A stretch of DNA of 50,951 nt from JAGLQA01 sp023135565. GTDB lineage: Bacteria; Acidobacteriota; Aminicenantia; UBA2199. This document shows positions 34,944 through 43,756 of this stretch, one piece after another; the first letter of the stretch is position 1, and each line of letters begins with the position of its first letter. Where the stretch lies: NCBI GenBank assembly GCA_030639305.1, contig DAOWCY010000023.1, positions 1 through 50,951 on the forward strand, read 5' to 3'. A program made the translations under genes and the position numbers. The notes under the pieces are model-generated. The model was not told where the DNA came from and ran no database searches. It was given only the letters and a program-made list of their open reading frames with translations.

Positions 34944-37073
34944 CTATTGTTCCTCTTTTATACAGCGGAAACCTGCTATATCACCGGCTTCACCTTTCTC
35001 ATCATTCGTTATTCGCAAGCTATCTTCACTGGAGAGATAACTCCCACCTTTTAGAAGATTGTCCTTTGTCCACTCCTGAACATTACCAGCCATATTAACA
35101 ACTCCGAAAGGGGAAGCGAAAGGCTCAAAGCTTTCAACCGGGGCGGTTTCCTCATACTTATCCTGCTCTTCTGTGCCTACCATGGTAAAAAAATTTGCCC
35201 GGTAAATCCTACCTTCATCGGGCGACTCATTTCCCCAGGGATATATGCGGTCTATCCCGTTGACTTTTTTTGCTTTTCCTGCCGCATGCACCCATTCGTC
35301 TTTCGTGGGCAACCTGAAACCATAACGGTTGCAGTATCGCTCTGCCTTATCATAGCTTACCGTTACAGGGAGATCATCACCACCGATAGCATTTTTATAG
35401 ATTTTTTTAAATTGTTTAATTGAGACTTCGTATTTGTCGATCCAGAAATTTTTCTTCGGGATATAGGTCATGAGGTGATTGTTGGCAAAGGCTCTTTCGT
35501 AATAACCTTTGTTGTTTTTGGAAATCGAAAGCCAGTGTTTCTCCAGGGGTAAGTTTTTATCCGCGGTTTTCAACTTTTTCTTCAAATCCTCTTTGAACTC
35601 CGACCGCGGGTAACTCCCAATAAACGCGAGATAATTTTTTAAATCTATATTTCCCTTTATCCTGTCGTATTCTCCTTTTTGTTTCTTATACTCCTGCTCT
35701 ACTTTCGCATCCGCTATTTCTTTTTGCAATCGAGTGATAAACTCGTTGGTTTGAGAGATCATCGTTTTAGTTTCGTCATCGATAGAGGTGTTCTTATATT
35801 TGGATAAAAACCAGTGGCACTGTTTCTGCTTGTCTTCTTTCGATGCTTTTCCATTCAAAAAATCTTTGATGTTCTCAAAATCTTCATTCATAACCGCTTT
35901 CTGCCGCCCGTCAGCAATCTTCCCTGACAGGTTCCTGATTTCATCTGTAGCAGCTATCTCCTTTGCTTTATTTACAAACTCTTCTGCTTTATCGTAGTTC
36001 TTCGCGTCTATAAATTTATTAATAGAAGTGATATATTTTAAATACAGGCGGTCAACTTTTTGCATCCCTATACCCAAAGGATTGAAAACAATTAATACAG
36101 CCAAAAAAACAGCAGCAATCATCCCGACAATCAAATATTTAACAAAACTCTTTTTGGGTTTACCATCTTTAAGCTTTTCAATATTCCGCAAGAATACCTC
36201 TGATCCTCGATACCTATCATTAGGGGTCTTTGCCATCGCTTTTTTTATTATTTTTTGAAGCTCAGGATGTGCATTTGGATTCTTCTCCCTGATATTGGGG
36301 ACTTTTTTATTGTAATGATCATACATGACTTCAAATGGAGTTCCTTTAAACGGTACTCCACCGGTTGACATTTCATATACCACAACCCCAAAGGAATAGA
36401 TATCGCTTTTCTTATCTAAATTACTAACTTTGTCGAATTGCTCGGGTGACATATATGGGGTAGTACCCAGGGAAGTCCCGGTTTTAGTGAGTACCGATTG
36501 ACTTAACAAATCCTTTGCCAGACCGAAATCTATCAGTATAGCTTCATCAGTACCCTCCCTTATCATTATATTTCCTGATTTTATATCCCTATGAACGATA
36601 TTTTGTTTGTGAATTTCAATAAGGGCAGAAAGTATATCCTTAGAGATACTGAAGACGGCTTTCATATCAAGAGGTTTTTTTTCGATTAATTTTTCTTTAA
36701 GTGTTTCTCCTTTTATGTAATGCATAATTAAATAGGGTATCTCAATTTTTCTTTCTTCGTCAAAGACAACTCCAACATTTTCTATTTTGACAATATTAGG
36801 GTGGCTTATTCTTTTATACAATTGGGCTTCACGTATGAACCGTTTCTTTATCTGGTCATATTCTGAACTGATTCCATCTTTGTCTTTTAAGATATAGTCA
36901 GTATCGATAATTTTTAAAGCCCGTTCGTTATCGGTATGAAAGAACTTATGCTTGATTAGATATACATTCGATGTTCCCCCTCCCCCTAACTTTTCTATTA
37001 AATCGTAATTCGCTTTAATATTAGGTAATACCGCCTTTAAATCCCTATTCTCTTTCCAATTATCAAGTACCAT
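34944..37073 (-). CDS. Transmembrane Ser/Thr kinase with C-terminal FGE-sulfatase domain
   Basis: A 709-aa Hanks-type kinase that looks active: glycine loop GGGGTSNVYL, ATP lysine in RALKIID, catalytic loop HRDIKSGN, DFGLAK, and SPEQF for the APE motif. One transmembrane helix (about 313-333, YLIVGMIAAVFLAVLIVF) places the kinase inside and the rest in the periplasm. A charged helical linker leads to a formylglycine-generating-enzyme/SUMF1-type domain (about 545-709: FRLPTKDEWVHAA, YPWGNESP, GNVQEW, GGSY, GFRC). In many bacterial kinases this domain is a sensor or ligand-binding module, not an enzyme. Lies 9 nt after a pseudokinase gene and 8 nt before the TPR gene. Confidence 0.93.
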   Translation of the reverse strand: MVLDNWKENRDLKAVLPNIKANYDLIEKLGGGGTSNVYLIKHKFFHTDNERALKIIDTDYILKDKDGISSEYDQIKKRFIREAQLYKRISHPNIVKIENVGVVFDEERKIEIPYLIMHYIKGETLKEKLIEKKPLDMKAVFSISKDILSALIEIHKQNIVHRDIKSGNIMIREGTDEAILIDFGLAKDLLSQSVLTKTGTSLGTTPYMSPEQFDKVSNLDKKSDIYSFGVVVYEMSTGGVPFKGTPFEVMYDHYNKKVPNIREKNPNAHPELQKIIKKAMAKTPNDRYRGSEVFLRNIEKLKDGKPKKSFVKYLIVGMIAAVFLAVLIVFNPLGIGMQKVDRLYLKYITSINKFIDAKNYDKAEEFVNKAKEIAATDEIRNLSGKIADGRQKAVMNEDFENIKDFLNGKASKEDKQKQCHWFLSKYKNTSIDDETKTMISQTNEFITRLQKEIADAKVEQEYKKQKGEYDRIKGNIDLKNYLAFIGSYPRSEFKEDLKKKLKTADKNLPLEKHWLSISKNNKGYYERAFANNHLMTYIPKKNFWIDKYEVSIKQFKKIYKNAIGGDDLPVTVSYDKAERYCNRYGFRLPTKDEWVHAAGKAKKVNGIDRIYPWGNESPDEGRIYRANFFTMVGTEEQDKYEETAPVESFEPFASPFGVVNMAGNVQEWTKDNLLKGGSYLSSEDSLRITNDEKGEAGDIAGFRCIKEEQ

Positions 37074-37082
37074 GCTATTCCT

Positions 37083-38000
37083 TCACTCCCGGCTAATATC
37101 TTCTTTTATTTTTTTCAATTCCTTCAGCATGTCTTCGGCATTTTTATATCTGTCGTCTATCTTTTTCGCCATTGCCTTCTCTATTACTTTTTGTATTCCT
37201 AATGGTAAATCCGGTTTCTTTTTTCTTACATCAGGTATGGACTTATCCATGTGACCCTTCATTATTTGGATAATGCTGCCCCGAAAAGGAGGTTCGTTTG
37301 TTAACATCTCGAATAGAATAACTCCAAGGGCATATATATCTGTTCTGGTATCCACCCGACTGCTGTCTTTAAACTGTTCGGGGGCCATATATTCCGGCGT
37401 TCCCAGGAATGCTCCTGTTTTTGTAAGTTTTGTGTCTTCAATTATATTTTTGGCCAAGCCAAAATATGTTATGACGGGATTTCCATGTTCAGTTATTATC
37501 ACATGCCGTGAGTTAAGATCCCTGTGTACTACATTATAATTATGCATGGCCGATAAAGCATTCAAAATATTTTGAGAAATTTCCAAAGCATCATCGAGCA
37601 GTAGGGAAGAACTGTCTTTTAATTTTTCCTGCAAATTCTGACCTTTTAGATACTCCATTAGTAGAAATGGAATTTCAATGGAACCTCCTTCGTCTTCTAT
37701 TGAGCTAACATGATATACTCTGGCAATATTGGGATGATTAAATTTCGTATATAACGCTGCTTCCCTGGCAAACCTTTTCTTTATTATTTCATAACTCTGC
37801 TCAATACTCCCAGTACCTTCTTTTTCAAGTATTGTGAAAATCTGATTTGTATCCATGACTTTCAGGACTTCATCTCTATCCTTATGTGTATTTTTGACAA
37901 GATAGACGTTTGAGAGTCTTTCGCTGCGCAGGTTCTCAATGTATTGAAAGCCTGGGCCGAACTTATCTAAAATCTTTTTTAGAATCTCATCGCTTCTCAA
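37083..38000 (-). CDS. Ser/Thr pseudokinase (DFG to YFG)
   Basis: A 305-aa protein kinase fold without extra domains. The fold is intact (LKVMD lysine, TPEYMAPEQF, DIYALGVILFEML), but the catalytic elements have changed: the glycine loop reads LRSERLSNVYL, the catalytic loop HRDLNSRHV has lost both the lysine and the metal-binding asparagine, and DFG is YFG (ITYFGLAKN), which removes the main Mg ligand. I checked both sites against the nucleotides. Phosphotransfer is therefore unlikely and an allosteric role toward the next kinase is plausible. Start is a TTG with a good SD (GAGG); no in-frame ATG fits. First gene of the operon driven from 38031-38059. Confidence 0.9.
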   Translation of the reverse strand: MRSDEILKKILDKFGPGFQYIENLRSERLSNVYLVKNTHKDRDEVLKVMDTNQIFTILEKEGTGSIEQSYEIIKKRFAREAALYTKFNHPNIARVYHVSSIEDEGGSIEIPFLLMEYLKGQNLQEKLKDSSSLLLDDALEISQNILNALSAMHNYNVVHRDLNSRHVIITEHGNPVITYFGLAKNIIEDTKLTKTGAFLGTPEYMAPEQFKDSSRVDTRTDIYALGVILFEMLTNEPPFRGSIIQIMKGHMDKSIPDVRKKKPDLPLGIQKVIEKAMAKKIDDRYKNAEDMLKELKKIKEDISRE

Positions 38001-38030
38001 TTTTTACCTCATAATTTGGATTCCATCTTA

Positions 38031-38059
38031 ATTCTACGACATTCCGACTAAATATTCAA
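38031..38059 (-). promoter_or_regulatory. Promoter of pseudokinase / kinase / TPR operon
   Basis: Minus strand: -35 TTGAAT (38059-38054), 17-bp spacer, -10 TAGAAT (38036-38031). The leader is about 25 nt, to the TTG start at 38000. Confidence 0.65.
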
Positions 38060-38159
38060 GTATACAAGAGGGGGAAAAAAAATTCGACTGCTTCTATCTA
38101 GCTAATATTCTGAATCTTTTAATCTTATGACAATTTTTTGGTTTCTTGGAAGTATAGCT

Positions 38160-38320
38160 GTAAGTGTTCAGTTTTGGAAAAATCTAAGATAGACTTGCCT
38201 CCGGCGGCCCTGCCGGGGGCCAAACTTTTGAAAAAGTTTGAACAAAACTTCTGTTAAAAAAAATAAAAAGCCCCGCTACAAAAGCTTTGATTTTTTCTTT
38301 TCCCAAAACTGAATAGTTAC
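38160..38320 (+). mobile_element. 161-bp MITE with perfect 8-bp target duplication
   Basis: Left end GTAAGTGTTCAGTTTTGG, right end (reverse complement) GTAACTATTCAGTTTTGG, 16 of 18 identical. Flanked by GTATAGCT at 38152-38159 and 38321-38328. Interior is a type A GC hairpin and T module. GTAA termini plus an 8-bp duplication fit IS66-type mobilisation. It separates the kinase operon promoter from the NACHT promoter, which begins 4 bp beyond the duplication. Confidence 0.9.
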
Positions 38321-38331
38321 GTATAGCTTGG

Positions 38332-38360
38332 TTGAAAATTTATCAGAAATTAGCTATAAT
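38332..38360 (+). promoter_or_regulatory. Promoter of NACHT gene, probably leaderless
   Basis: -35 TTGAAA (38332-38337), 17-bp spacer, -10 TATAAT (38355-38360). The expected start point, about 7 nt downstream, coincides with the A of the ATG at 38367. Confidence 0.75.
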
Positions 38361-38366
38361 AGGACT

Positions 38367-41300
38367 ATGTTTACGTCAATCGAAATAGCAAAAAAAACTT
38401 TAAGTCTCCTGGCTAAATGGGGGGGGAGGATATTGGATCGTAATTATAAATTTTTTAGGCTCTTAAAAGTTCTGAAAATCAAGTATCTCAAGAGTAATTT
38501 TGATTCGATCTATGCTCATACTTTGATTGAATACACGGTAGATACTAGATGGCCTAAATTAGCCTTACTGTTTGCTTCACCCAAGGTAAGAGAAGCATTC
38601 AAGAAGAATCTATATGAAAATGAAAATGAAAGGATGCATAAAGAAATCGCGATGATTATGGTACAGGAGTTCCATACCCATAAAAAAACAAAATACTTAA
38701 GGCAGGGAGGGGTTAACATAACGATTGACGAATTACAGCCTGAAATAAAACGATTTAAGGAAAAGTATGAATATTATACCAGGAAGACTGCAAGTCCTTA
38801 CGAGTTAAAAAAATATAAAGAGTTCAGGGTAATACTGGAACGGGACATGAAAAAGAGCTTCGCTTACCAAATGGAAGAGTATTTAAAAAAATTACAGGCA
38901 GATTTCCGAAACAAATTTCTGGATGGGAAGTTATACATTGACTTAAATGCTGGTCCCGGAATAAAGAAAAAAGAAAAAAAAATCTTAGACAGGTCAGAAA
39001 AAAAACGGGAAGCCGAGAAAACAGGGCTGGCAAAGGGGCAGATAGAGAAGAAAACTGACAAAATCGGGGGGGCACATGACTCTGTACTACAAAAAAACGC
39101 CGATGAGTATATTAACCAATGGTTAGCGAATGACAGCCTGAACCTATTAGTGATTTTCGGAGAATATGGTACTGGCAAAACCACCTTTCTTCAGCACATG
39201 GCACATCAGTTGGCTTCCAACTGTCTGGAACCGGGTAGCGAAAGAGCAATTGCCGATCAAAGAAAACGCTTACCTCTGTTGTTCCCTCTACGTGAATTTG
39301 AAAGAAACATGAAACCTTTTCTTGCGGGTCAATTTAGTAATGAAGACATCAGCGATATAAATTTTGCCTCCCTTAAGAAACGTATCGACAATAATGAACT
39401 CATTATAATGTTAGACGGATTCGATGAGATGACCCAGCACATTGATGCCGACGAAAAGATTAAGAATTTTTCTGAGATTCGTACGTTGATTGAAAGCAGC
39501 TCAAAGAGTAAAATTATTTTAACCACCCGGCAGGAATATTTTCAGTCTGAATCTGATATCCAGGATGTATTTCAGCACCGAGGTAAGCAGAACTACCGGT
39601 TCATCCATCTGCTCCCTTTTAGTGATGATCAAATTCAACAGTATCTTGAGTCCCACACAAAGACCCCGCATTTTTATTGGGAACAAATACAGGAAATTTT
39701 CGAGCTTCATAACCTGGCTAGAAGACCGGTACTGTTGAAAATGATTACCAATCACCTGCTGGATATGTTTAAAGAAAAAAGCGAAGGGGAGACAATTATA
39801 AATGCCTCCAAACTTTACGAAAGATGTATTGAAGATGAACTGCGACGCAAGAGTGAGAAATTAAACCTATTGATACCGTTTAAGTACCGCCGAGAAATCC
39901 TGCAGAAGCTGGCAGTCTGGCTGTTTTTGAAAAATACATTGAGCTTCGATGTCAGACTGGTGGAACAGGAAATGGATATCAAACAGTATTTCAGAACAGA
40001 CACGCCCTGGAAATTTGAGAAATATCTGAACGAATTTTTGACATTTACTTTTTTAATCTCTGAGGGAGATAACCATTACCGCATATCCCATAGCTCTTTT
40101 AAAGATTTTCTAACCGCCCGTGCCTTTGTCCAGGAGATCAACCGAAACAAGATTGAAAATTTCGCCAGAGAGAGAACCACGAACGAAATCAATCAATTTA
40201 TTGCGGAGCAGCAGCCGAACGAGAATGTCTTGATAAAGCTGATTCTAAATGCCCGCAAACTACAGAAGGAGTGGCGTTGGCAGAGGACCAATGCTGCCAA
40301 CATTTTGCTAAAAATAAACCCATCTGCTTTAGCGGAAAAATCTTTATCCGGCTGCCAATTAACCTATGTGGATTTCACAGATAGTGATTTAACCGGGACC
40401 CGTTTCGACAATGCAGATTTGAGCAATTGTGTGTTCGATAAAGGTATACTTGATGCTCACTTGCAAGATGCAAAGGTTGAGAACTCCGATTTGTTTTTGT
40501 CCAATTCAGATTTAAAAAATATATCATTCCCAAATGTCTTTAATGGATTGAGTTACTTAGATTTAACCTGGAACCAAATAAGTGACATAACACCTCTAAA
40601 AGACTTAGAAAACTTAACTCATTTAGATTTAGGCAATAATCAAATCACTGATATTACACCACTCATGGCATTAAAAAAGTTAACCGATCTGGGTTTATAT
40701 AAAAATCAAATAAAAAATTTTCCAGAACCAAAGGATCTGAAAAAATTGACCCGTTTAGATTTGGGTAAGAATCGACTTATCGATATTACACCACTTGCGG
40801 AGTTGGTAAATTTAACTCGATTAGATTTATATTGTAATCCGTACATTGACATCGCACCACTCGAAAAGCTGATAAACTTAGCCCACTTAGATTTAAATAG
40901 CAATCCATACATCGACATCTCGCCACTAAAAGAATTGATAAATTTAGCCTATTTAGATTTAAATCGTAACCCGGATATTGACATCTCACCACTCAAGGAA
41001 CTGATAAGTTTAACCCATTTAGATTTAGGAAATAATCAACTCGCTGACATTTCGCCACTTGAAAAGTTGATAAACTTAACCTACCTGGATTTGGGCAACA
41101 ATCAACTCAGCGACATCGCAGCTCTTAAGAATTTAAATAAGCTAACTCACCTGCATTTATACAGTAACCAAATAGAAAACATCTCACCCCTTATAGCTTT
41201 AAAAAATCTAACTACTTTATATCTATCATTTAATCATATAAAGGACATCTCACCATTTATAGCTTTAAAAAATCTAACTACTTTATATCTATCATTTAAT

Positions 41301-41630
41301 CATATAAAGGACATCTCATCACTCAAGCAACTGACTCACTTAACCCATTTAGATTTAAGCCACAATCGAGTCACCGATATCTCCTCACTCATAGGACTAA
41401 AAAATTTAATAAAATTGGATTTAAATGATAATGAAGTCCTTGACATCTCGCCACTCGGAAAGTTAAAAAAGTTAAGAGAACTATATTTAAACCGTACTAA
41501 AATAAAAGACTTTTTACCACTGAAGCAGTTGAGAAATCTTAGGTACTTATATTTAGATGGAGAAGCGGTATCGGAAGAGCAAGAAAAAGCATTAAAAAAG
41601 GCACTTCCAGGTTTAATGATTGAACATTAA
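38367..41630 (+). CDS. NACHT NTPase with pentapeptide and LRR domains
   Basis: A 1087-aa STAND-type protein. Residues 1-240 are a helical, lysine-rich N-terminal region of unknown type. The NACHT module follows, with Walker A GEYGTGKTT (about 265-273) and Walker B IIMLDGFDEM (about 345-354); then a winged-helix-like/helical section, a short pentapeptide-like stretch (about 661-718: LTYVDFTDSDLTGTRFDNAD), and 15 leucine-rich repeats of 22 residues (LxxLDLxxNxIxDISPLxxL, internalin type) to the end. Bacterial NACHT proteins use the C-terminal part to sense and the N-terminal part to act, and several defend against phage. ATG 38367 is preferred because an earlier TTG lies upstream of the promoter. 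Flanked on both sides by kinase/pseudokinase pairs. Confidence 0.92.
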   Translation: MFTSIEIAKKTLSLLAKWGGRILDRNYKFFRLLKVLKIKYLKSNFDSIYAHTLIEYTVDTRWPKLALLFASPKVREAFKKNLYENENERMHKEIAMIMVQEFHTHKKTKYLRQGGVNITIDELQPEIKRFKEKYEYYTRKTASPYELKKYKEFRVILERDMKKSFAYQMEEYLKKLQADFRNKFLDGKLYIDLNAGPGIKKKEKKILDRSEKKREAEKTGLAKGQIEKKTDKIGGAHDSVLQKNADEYINQWLANDSLNLLVIFGEYGTGKTTFLQHMAHQLASNCLEPGSERAIADQRKRLPLLFPLREFERNMKPFLAGQFSNEDISDINFASLKKRIDNNELIIMLDGFDEMTQHIDADEKIKNFSEIRTLIESSSKSKIILTTRQEYFQSESDIQDVFQHRGKQNYRFIHLLPFSDDQIQQYLESHTKTPHFYWEQIQEIFELHNLARRPVLLKMITNHLLDMFKEKSEGETIINASKLYERCIEDELRRKSEKLNLLIPFKYRREILQKLAVWLFLKNTLSFDVRLVEQEMDIKQYFRTDTPWKFEKYLNEFLTFTFLISEGDNHYRISHSSFKDFLTARAFVQEINRNKIENFARERTTNEINQFIAEQQPNENVLIKLILNARKLQKEWRWQRTNAANILLKINPSALAEKSLSGCQLTYVDFTDSDLTGTRFDNADLSNCVFDKGILDAHLQDAKVENSDLFLSNSDLKNISFPNVFNGLSYLDLTWNQISDITPLKDLENLTHLDLGNNQITDITPLMALKKLTDLGLYKNQIKNFPEPKDLKKLTRLDLGKNRLIDITPLAELVNLTRLDLYCNPYIDIAPLEKLINLAHLDLNSNPYIDISPLKELINLAYLDLNRNPDIDISPLKELISLTHLDLGNNQLADISPLEKLINLTYLDLGNNQLSDIAALKNLNKLTHLHLYSNQIENISPLIALKNLTTLYLSFNHIKDISPFIALKNLTTLYLSFNHIKDISSLKQLTHLTHLDLSHNRVTDISSLIGLKNLIKLDLNDNEVLDISPLGKLKKLRELYLNRTKIKDFLPLKQLRNLRYLYLDGEAVSEEQEKALKKALPGLMIEH
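41191..41318 (+). repeat. Tandem duplication of one LRR unit
   Basis: About 62 bp (from TTATAGCTTTAAAAAATCTA) recur with an offset of 66 bp, one 22-residue repeat, with no differences visible. Neighbouring repeats are far more diverged, so this is a recent duplication. Confidence 0.9.
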
Positions 41631-41632
41631 TT

Positions 41633-41669
41633 CGATGCGCGGCAATATGCTTTTTTATCGCATCGGGTT
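41633..41669 (+). terminator. Possible terminator of NACHT gene
   Basis: CGATGCG and CGCATCG form a 7-bp stem across a long loop, followed by GGTTTT. It overlaps the last codons of the convergent kinase gene. Weak candidate. Confidence 0.35.
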
Positions 41670-42539
41670 TTCTAAATCTAAGAGGTCATTGAGAAAATCG
41701 CCTGTGCTATTATATCTATCTTCGGGTTTTTTAGCCATGGCTTTCTCTATAATTTCTTGTATCCCCAACGAAACGTTTGGTTTTTTTTTCTGAATCCGGG
41801 GAATAGGCATAGCAAAGTGGGCGGCCATGATTTCAGGCAGGCTCCCGTCAAAGGGAACTTCCCCAGTCACCATTTTAAAGAGTAGAATACCAAAGGTGTA
41901 AATATCTGTCCATAACGTTTCAGTTTCAGCACTTCTCCACTGTTCCGGAGCCATATAATGCGGTACACCGATGGTTATACCTTTTGTGGTTAGGGGCAGT
42001 GACAATGGATTTTTTACGATGCCGAAATCGACGATTACGCATCTTCCTCCGTCATAACTTTCCACGATGATATTAGAGGGCTTTAAATACCCATGCACCA
42101 GTCCCTTTTTATGAATATAACCCAAAGCTGATAATATCGCTCTTGATATTCTCAAAATTTCTTTGAATTCCAAAACACCCCTTTCGGCTAACAATTCATC
42201 CAGGTTTTTTCCATCAACAAACTCCATCAATAAATAAGGGAAATTATCTTTTCTATTTATTTCGTATGTTTTCACAACATTGGGATGATTTAATGCTTTA
42301 TAAATGCCTGCTTCTTTAACAAACCGCAACAGGATTTCTTTTCTTTCTTCGAGGCCCAATTTCATCAGTCTATTCATGTTCAGGACTTTCAACACATAAG
42401 ACCTGTGTGCATCGTGATTGATAAGTTGGAAAACTTTACTATAGTTCCTTCCTCCCAAAAAGACAGATTCGGTAAATCTCGTCTCCAAATTTTCCCTCAA
42501 AGTCCTTAATTCTATATGTTCTTCCCAATTTATGCTCAT
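41655..42539 (-). CDS. Ser/Thr pseudokinase (HRD to HGY)
   Basis: A 294-aa kinase-fold protein. The start at 42539 (MSINWEEHIEL) is chosen because it aligns with the paralogue's MNIKWEDYKEL, gives an identical length of 294 residues and begins after the paralogue's stop; a longer reading would overlap it by 32 bp. The ATP lysine (YVLKVLN) and DFGIVKN remain, but the catalytic loop reads HGYLKPSN, so the catalytic-base aspartate is tyrosine, and the glycine loop is GGRNYSKV. I checked the codons (CAT GGG TAT). It may still bind ATP but should not phosphorylate. It is the partner of the apparently active kinase immediately upstream. Confidence 0.9.
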   Translation of the reverse strand: MSINWEEHIELRTLRENLETRFTESVFLGGRNYSKVFQLINHDAHRSYVLKVLNMNRLMKLGLEERKEILLRFVKEAGIYKALNHPNVVKTYEINRKDNFPYLLMEFVDGKNLDELLAERGVLEFKEILRISRAILSALGYIHKKGLVHGYLKPSNIIVESYDGGRCVIVDFGIVKNPLSLPLTTKGITIGVPHYMAPEQWRSAETETLWTDIYTFGILLFKMVTGEVPFDGSLPEIMAAHFAMPIPRIQKKKPNVSLGIQEIIEKAMAKKPEDRYNSTGDFLNDLLDLENPMR

Positions 42540-42546
42540 TTCACTT

Positions 42547-43431
42547 TTATCCTGTAATTGATAATGTTTTAAGAGCATTGAGAAATTCCTCTGTACTCCT
42601 ATACCTGTCTCCAGGGTCTTTAGCCATGGCTTTTTCTATAATTTTCTGGACGCCTTCGGGGGCGTTTGGGTTCTTTTCTTTTATTTGGGGGACATTTCTC
42701 ATCAAATGACCACGCATGATTGCGGGTGAACCCCCTTTGAAAGGCACCTCACCAGTTACCATCTCATATAACATAACGCCAAATGAGTATATGTCTGCTG
42801 TATGCGTAACAATATCGGGTCCACGCCACTGTTCTGGAGGTATATAAGAGGGTGTGCCAATGGGTTTTTTTGTAGATGTCAAAGAGGGTAAAAGCAAATC
42901 TTTTGTGATGCCAAAGTCGACGAGCACACAACGTCCATTTGAGCCATTCTCTAACATAATATTGGACGGTTTTAAATCCTGGTGTACCAACAATTTCTTA
43001 TGCATATGCCCGAGGGCGGGCAATATTGCCTTTGATATTCTTAAAATTTCTCCTAAACTTAATTTACCCTTTTCATTCAACCATTTATCAAGGCTTTTTC
43101 CCTTGACGAATTCCAACAATAAAAATGGGGGATATGTGTCTTCATCGCTTATATCGTATATCTTTACTATATTGGGATGGTCACAATTTGCATATTTTTC
43201 TGCTTCTACTCTAAATTGTTTCAGTGTATCTTTCTTTTGATCTTCATTCAGTTTATCCAGTCCGGCAAGGCTTAGGACTTTCAAAGCGCAAGCTCTTTTC
43301 AATTTGAGGTCTTCAAGCTTAAAGACTTTGCCGAATTTCCCTTCTCCCAGGAAAATAGGTTTAGTATATCGCTTGTTTAGTTTTCCTTTTAAAAATTTTA
43401 ATTCTTTATAATCTTCCCATTTTATGTTCAT
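42547..43431 (-). CDS. Ser/Thr protein kinase (HQD type)
   Basis: A 294-aa stand-alone Hanks-type kinase with the parts needed for activity: GEGKFGKVF glycine loop, CALKVLS lysine, HQDLKPSN catalytic loop, DFGITKD, IPPEQW. The HRD arginine is glutamine (a non-RD kinase), so activation-loop phosphorylation is probably not required. No transmembrane segment, so it is cytoplasmic. A strong promoter (TTGACA-17-TAAAAT) ends 5 nt before the ATG and there is no SD, suggesting a leaderless transcript. The next gene is a close paralogue with a dead catalytic loop, beginning 7 nt after this stop. Convergent with the NACHT gene. Confidence 0.92.
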   Translation of the reverse strand: MNIKWEDYKELKFLKGKLNKRYTKPIFLGEGKFGKVFKLEDLKLKRACALKVLSLAGLDKLNEDQKKDTLKQFRVEAEKYANCDHPNIVKIYDISDEDTYPPFLLLEFVKGKSLDKWLNEKGKLSLGEILRISKAILPALGHMHKKLLVHQDLKPSNIMLENGSNGRCVLVDFGITKDLLLPSLTSTKKPIGTPSYIPPEQWRGPDIVTHTADIYSFGVMLYEMVTGEVPFKGGSPAIMRGHLMRNVPQIKEKNPNAPEGVQKIIEKAMAKDPGDRYRSTEEFLNALKTLSITG

Positions 43432-43436
43432 GTTTT

Positions 43437-43465
43437 ATTTTAACGAATCGTACCGGTGATGTCAA
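43437..43465 (-). promoter_or_regulatory. Promoter of kinase / pseudokinase pair, probably leaderless
   Basis: Minus strand: -35 TTGACA (43465-43460), 17-bp spacer, -10 TAAAAT (43442-43437), ATG at 43431. The predicted start point is on or next to the initiation codon. Confidence 0.75.
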
Positions 43466-43565
43466 TAACCGGGCAAAAAAAATCTTATATTATAGTAAAA
43501 TATACGGAGAGCACAGAAGCGGGCGCGGTCCCTTCTCTGTACTTCTCACGGGGCAAAATCTACCG

Positions 43566-43711
43566 GTCTCCCTGCCGGGGGCCGCCCCCATTGAATTTTT
43601 CGTTGGGGGCCATCGGCATACCGAACCTTCAAAAAAGTTTGAACAAAACTTTTGATTATTTAGAAGCAAAAGCACCACCCTACCGCGAAGCAGCTTATCG
43701 GTTGGGGTCGC
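43566..43711 (+). repeat. Type A repeat
   Basis: Diverged copy: CTGCCGGGGGCC, variant segment CCCCCATTGAATTTTTCGTT, T module (AAAAAAGTTTGAACAAAACT), S module remnant (GCGAAGCAGCTTATCGG). Together with the kinase promoter it accounts for 43432-43756. Confidence 0.75.
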
Positions 43712-43756
43712 CTACCCCCTCTGTGCTCTCGGTGTGCTCTGTGGCTAAAATCGGGA

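Noticed and set aside
38328..38366. Upstream TTG start for the NACHT protein
   Set aside because: It lies before the -35 and -10 elements, so it would not be on the mRNA from that promoter.
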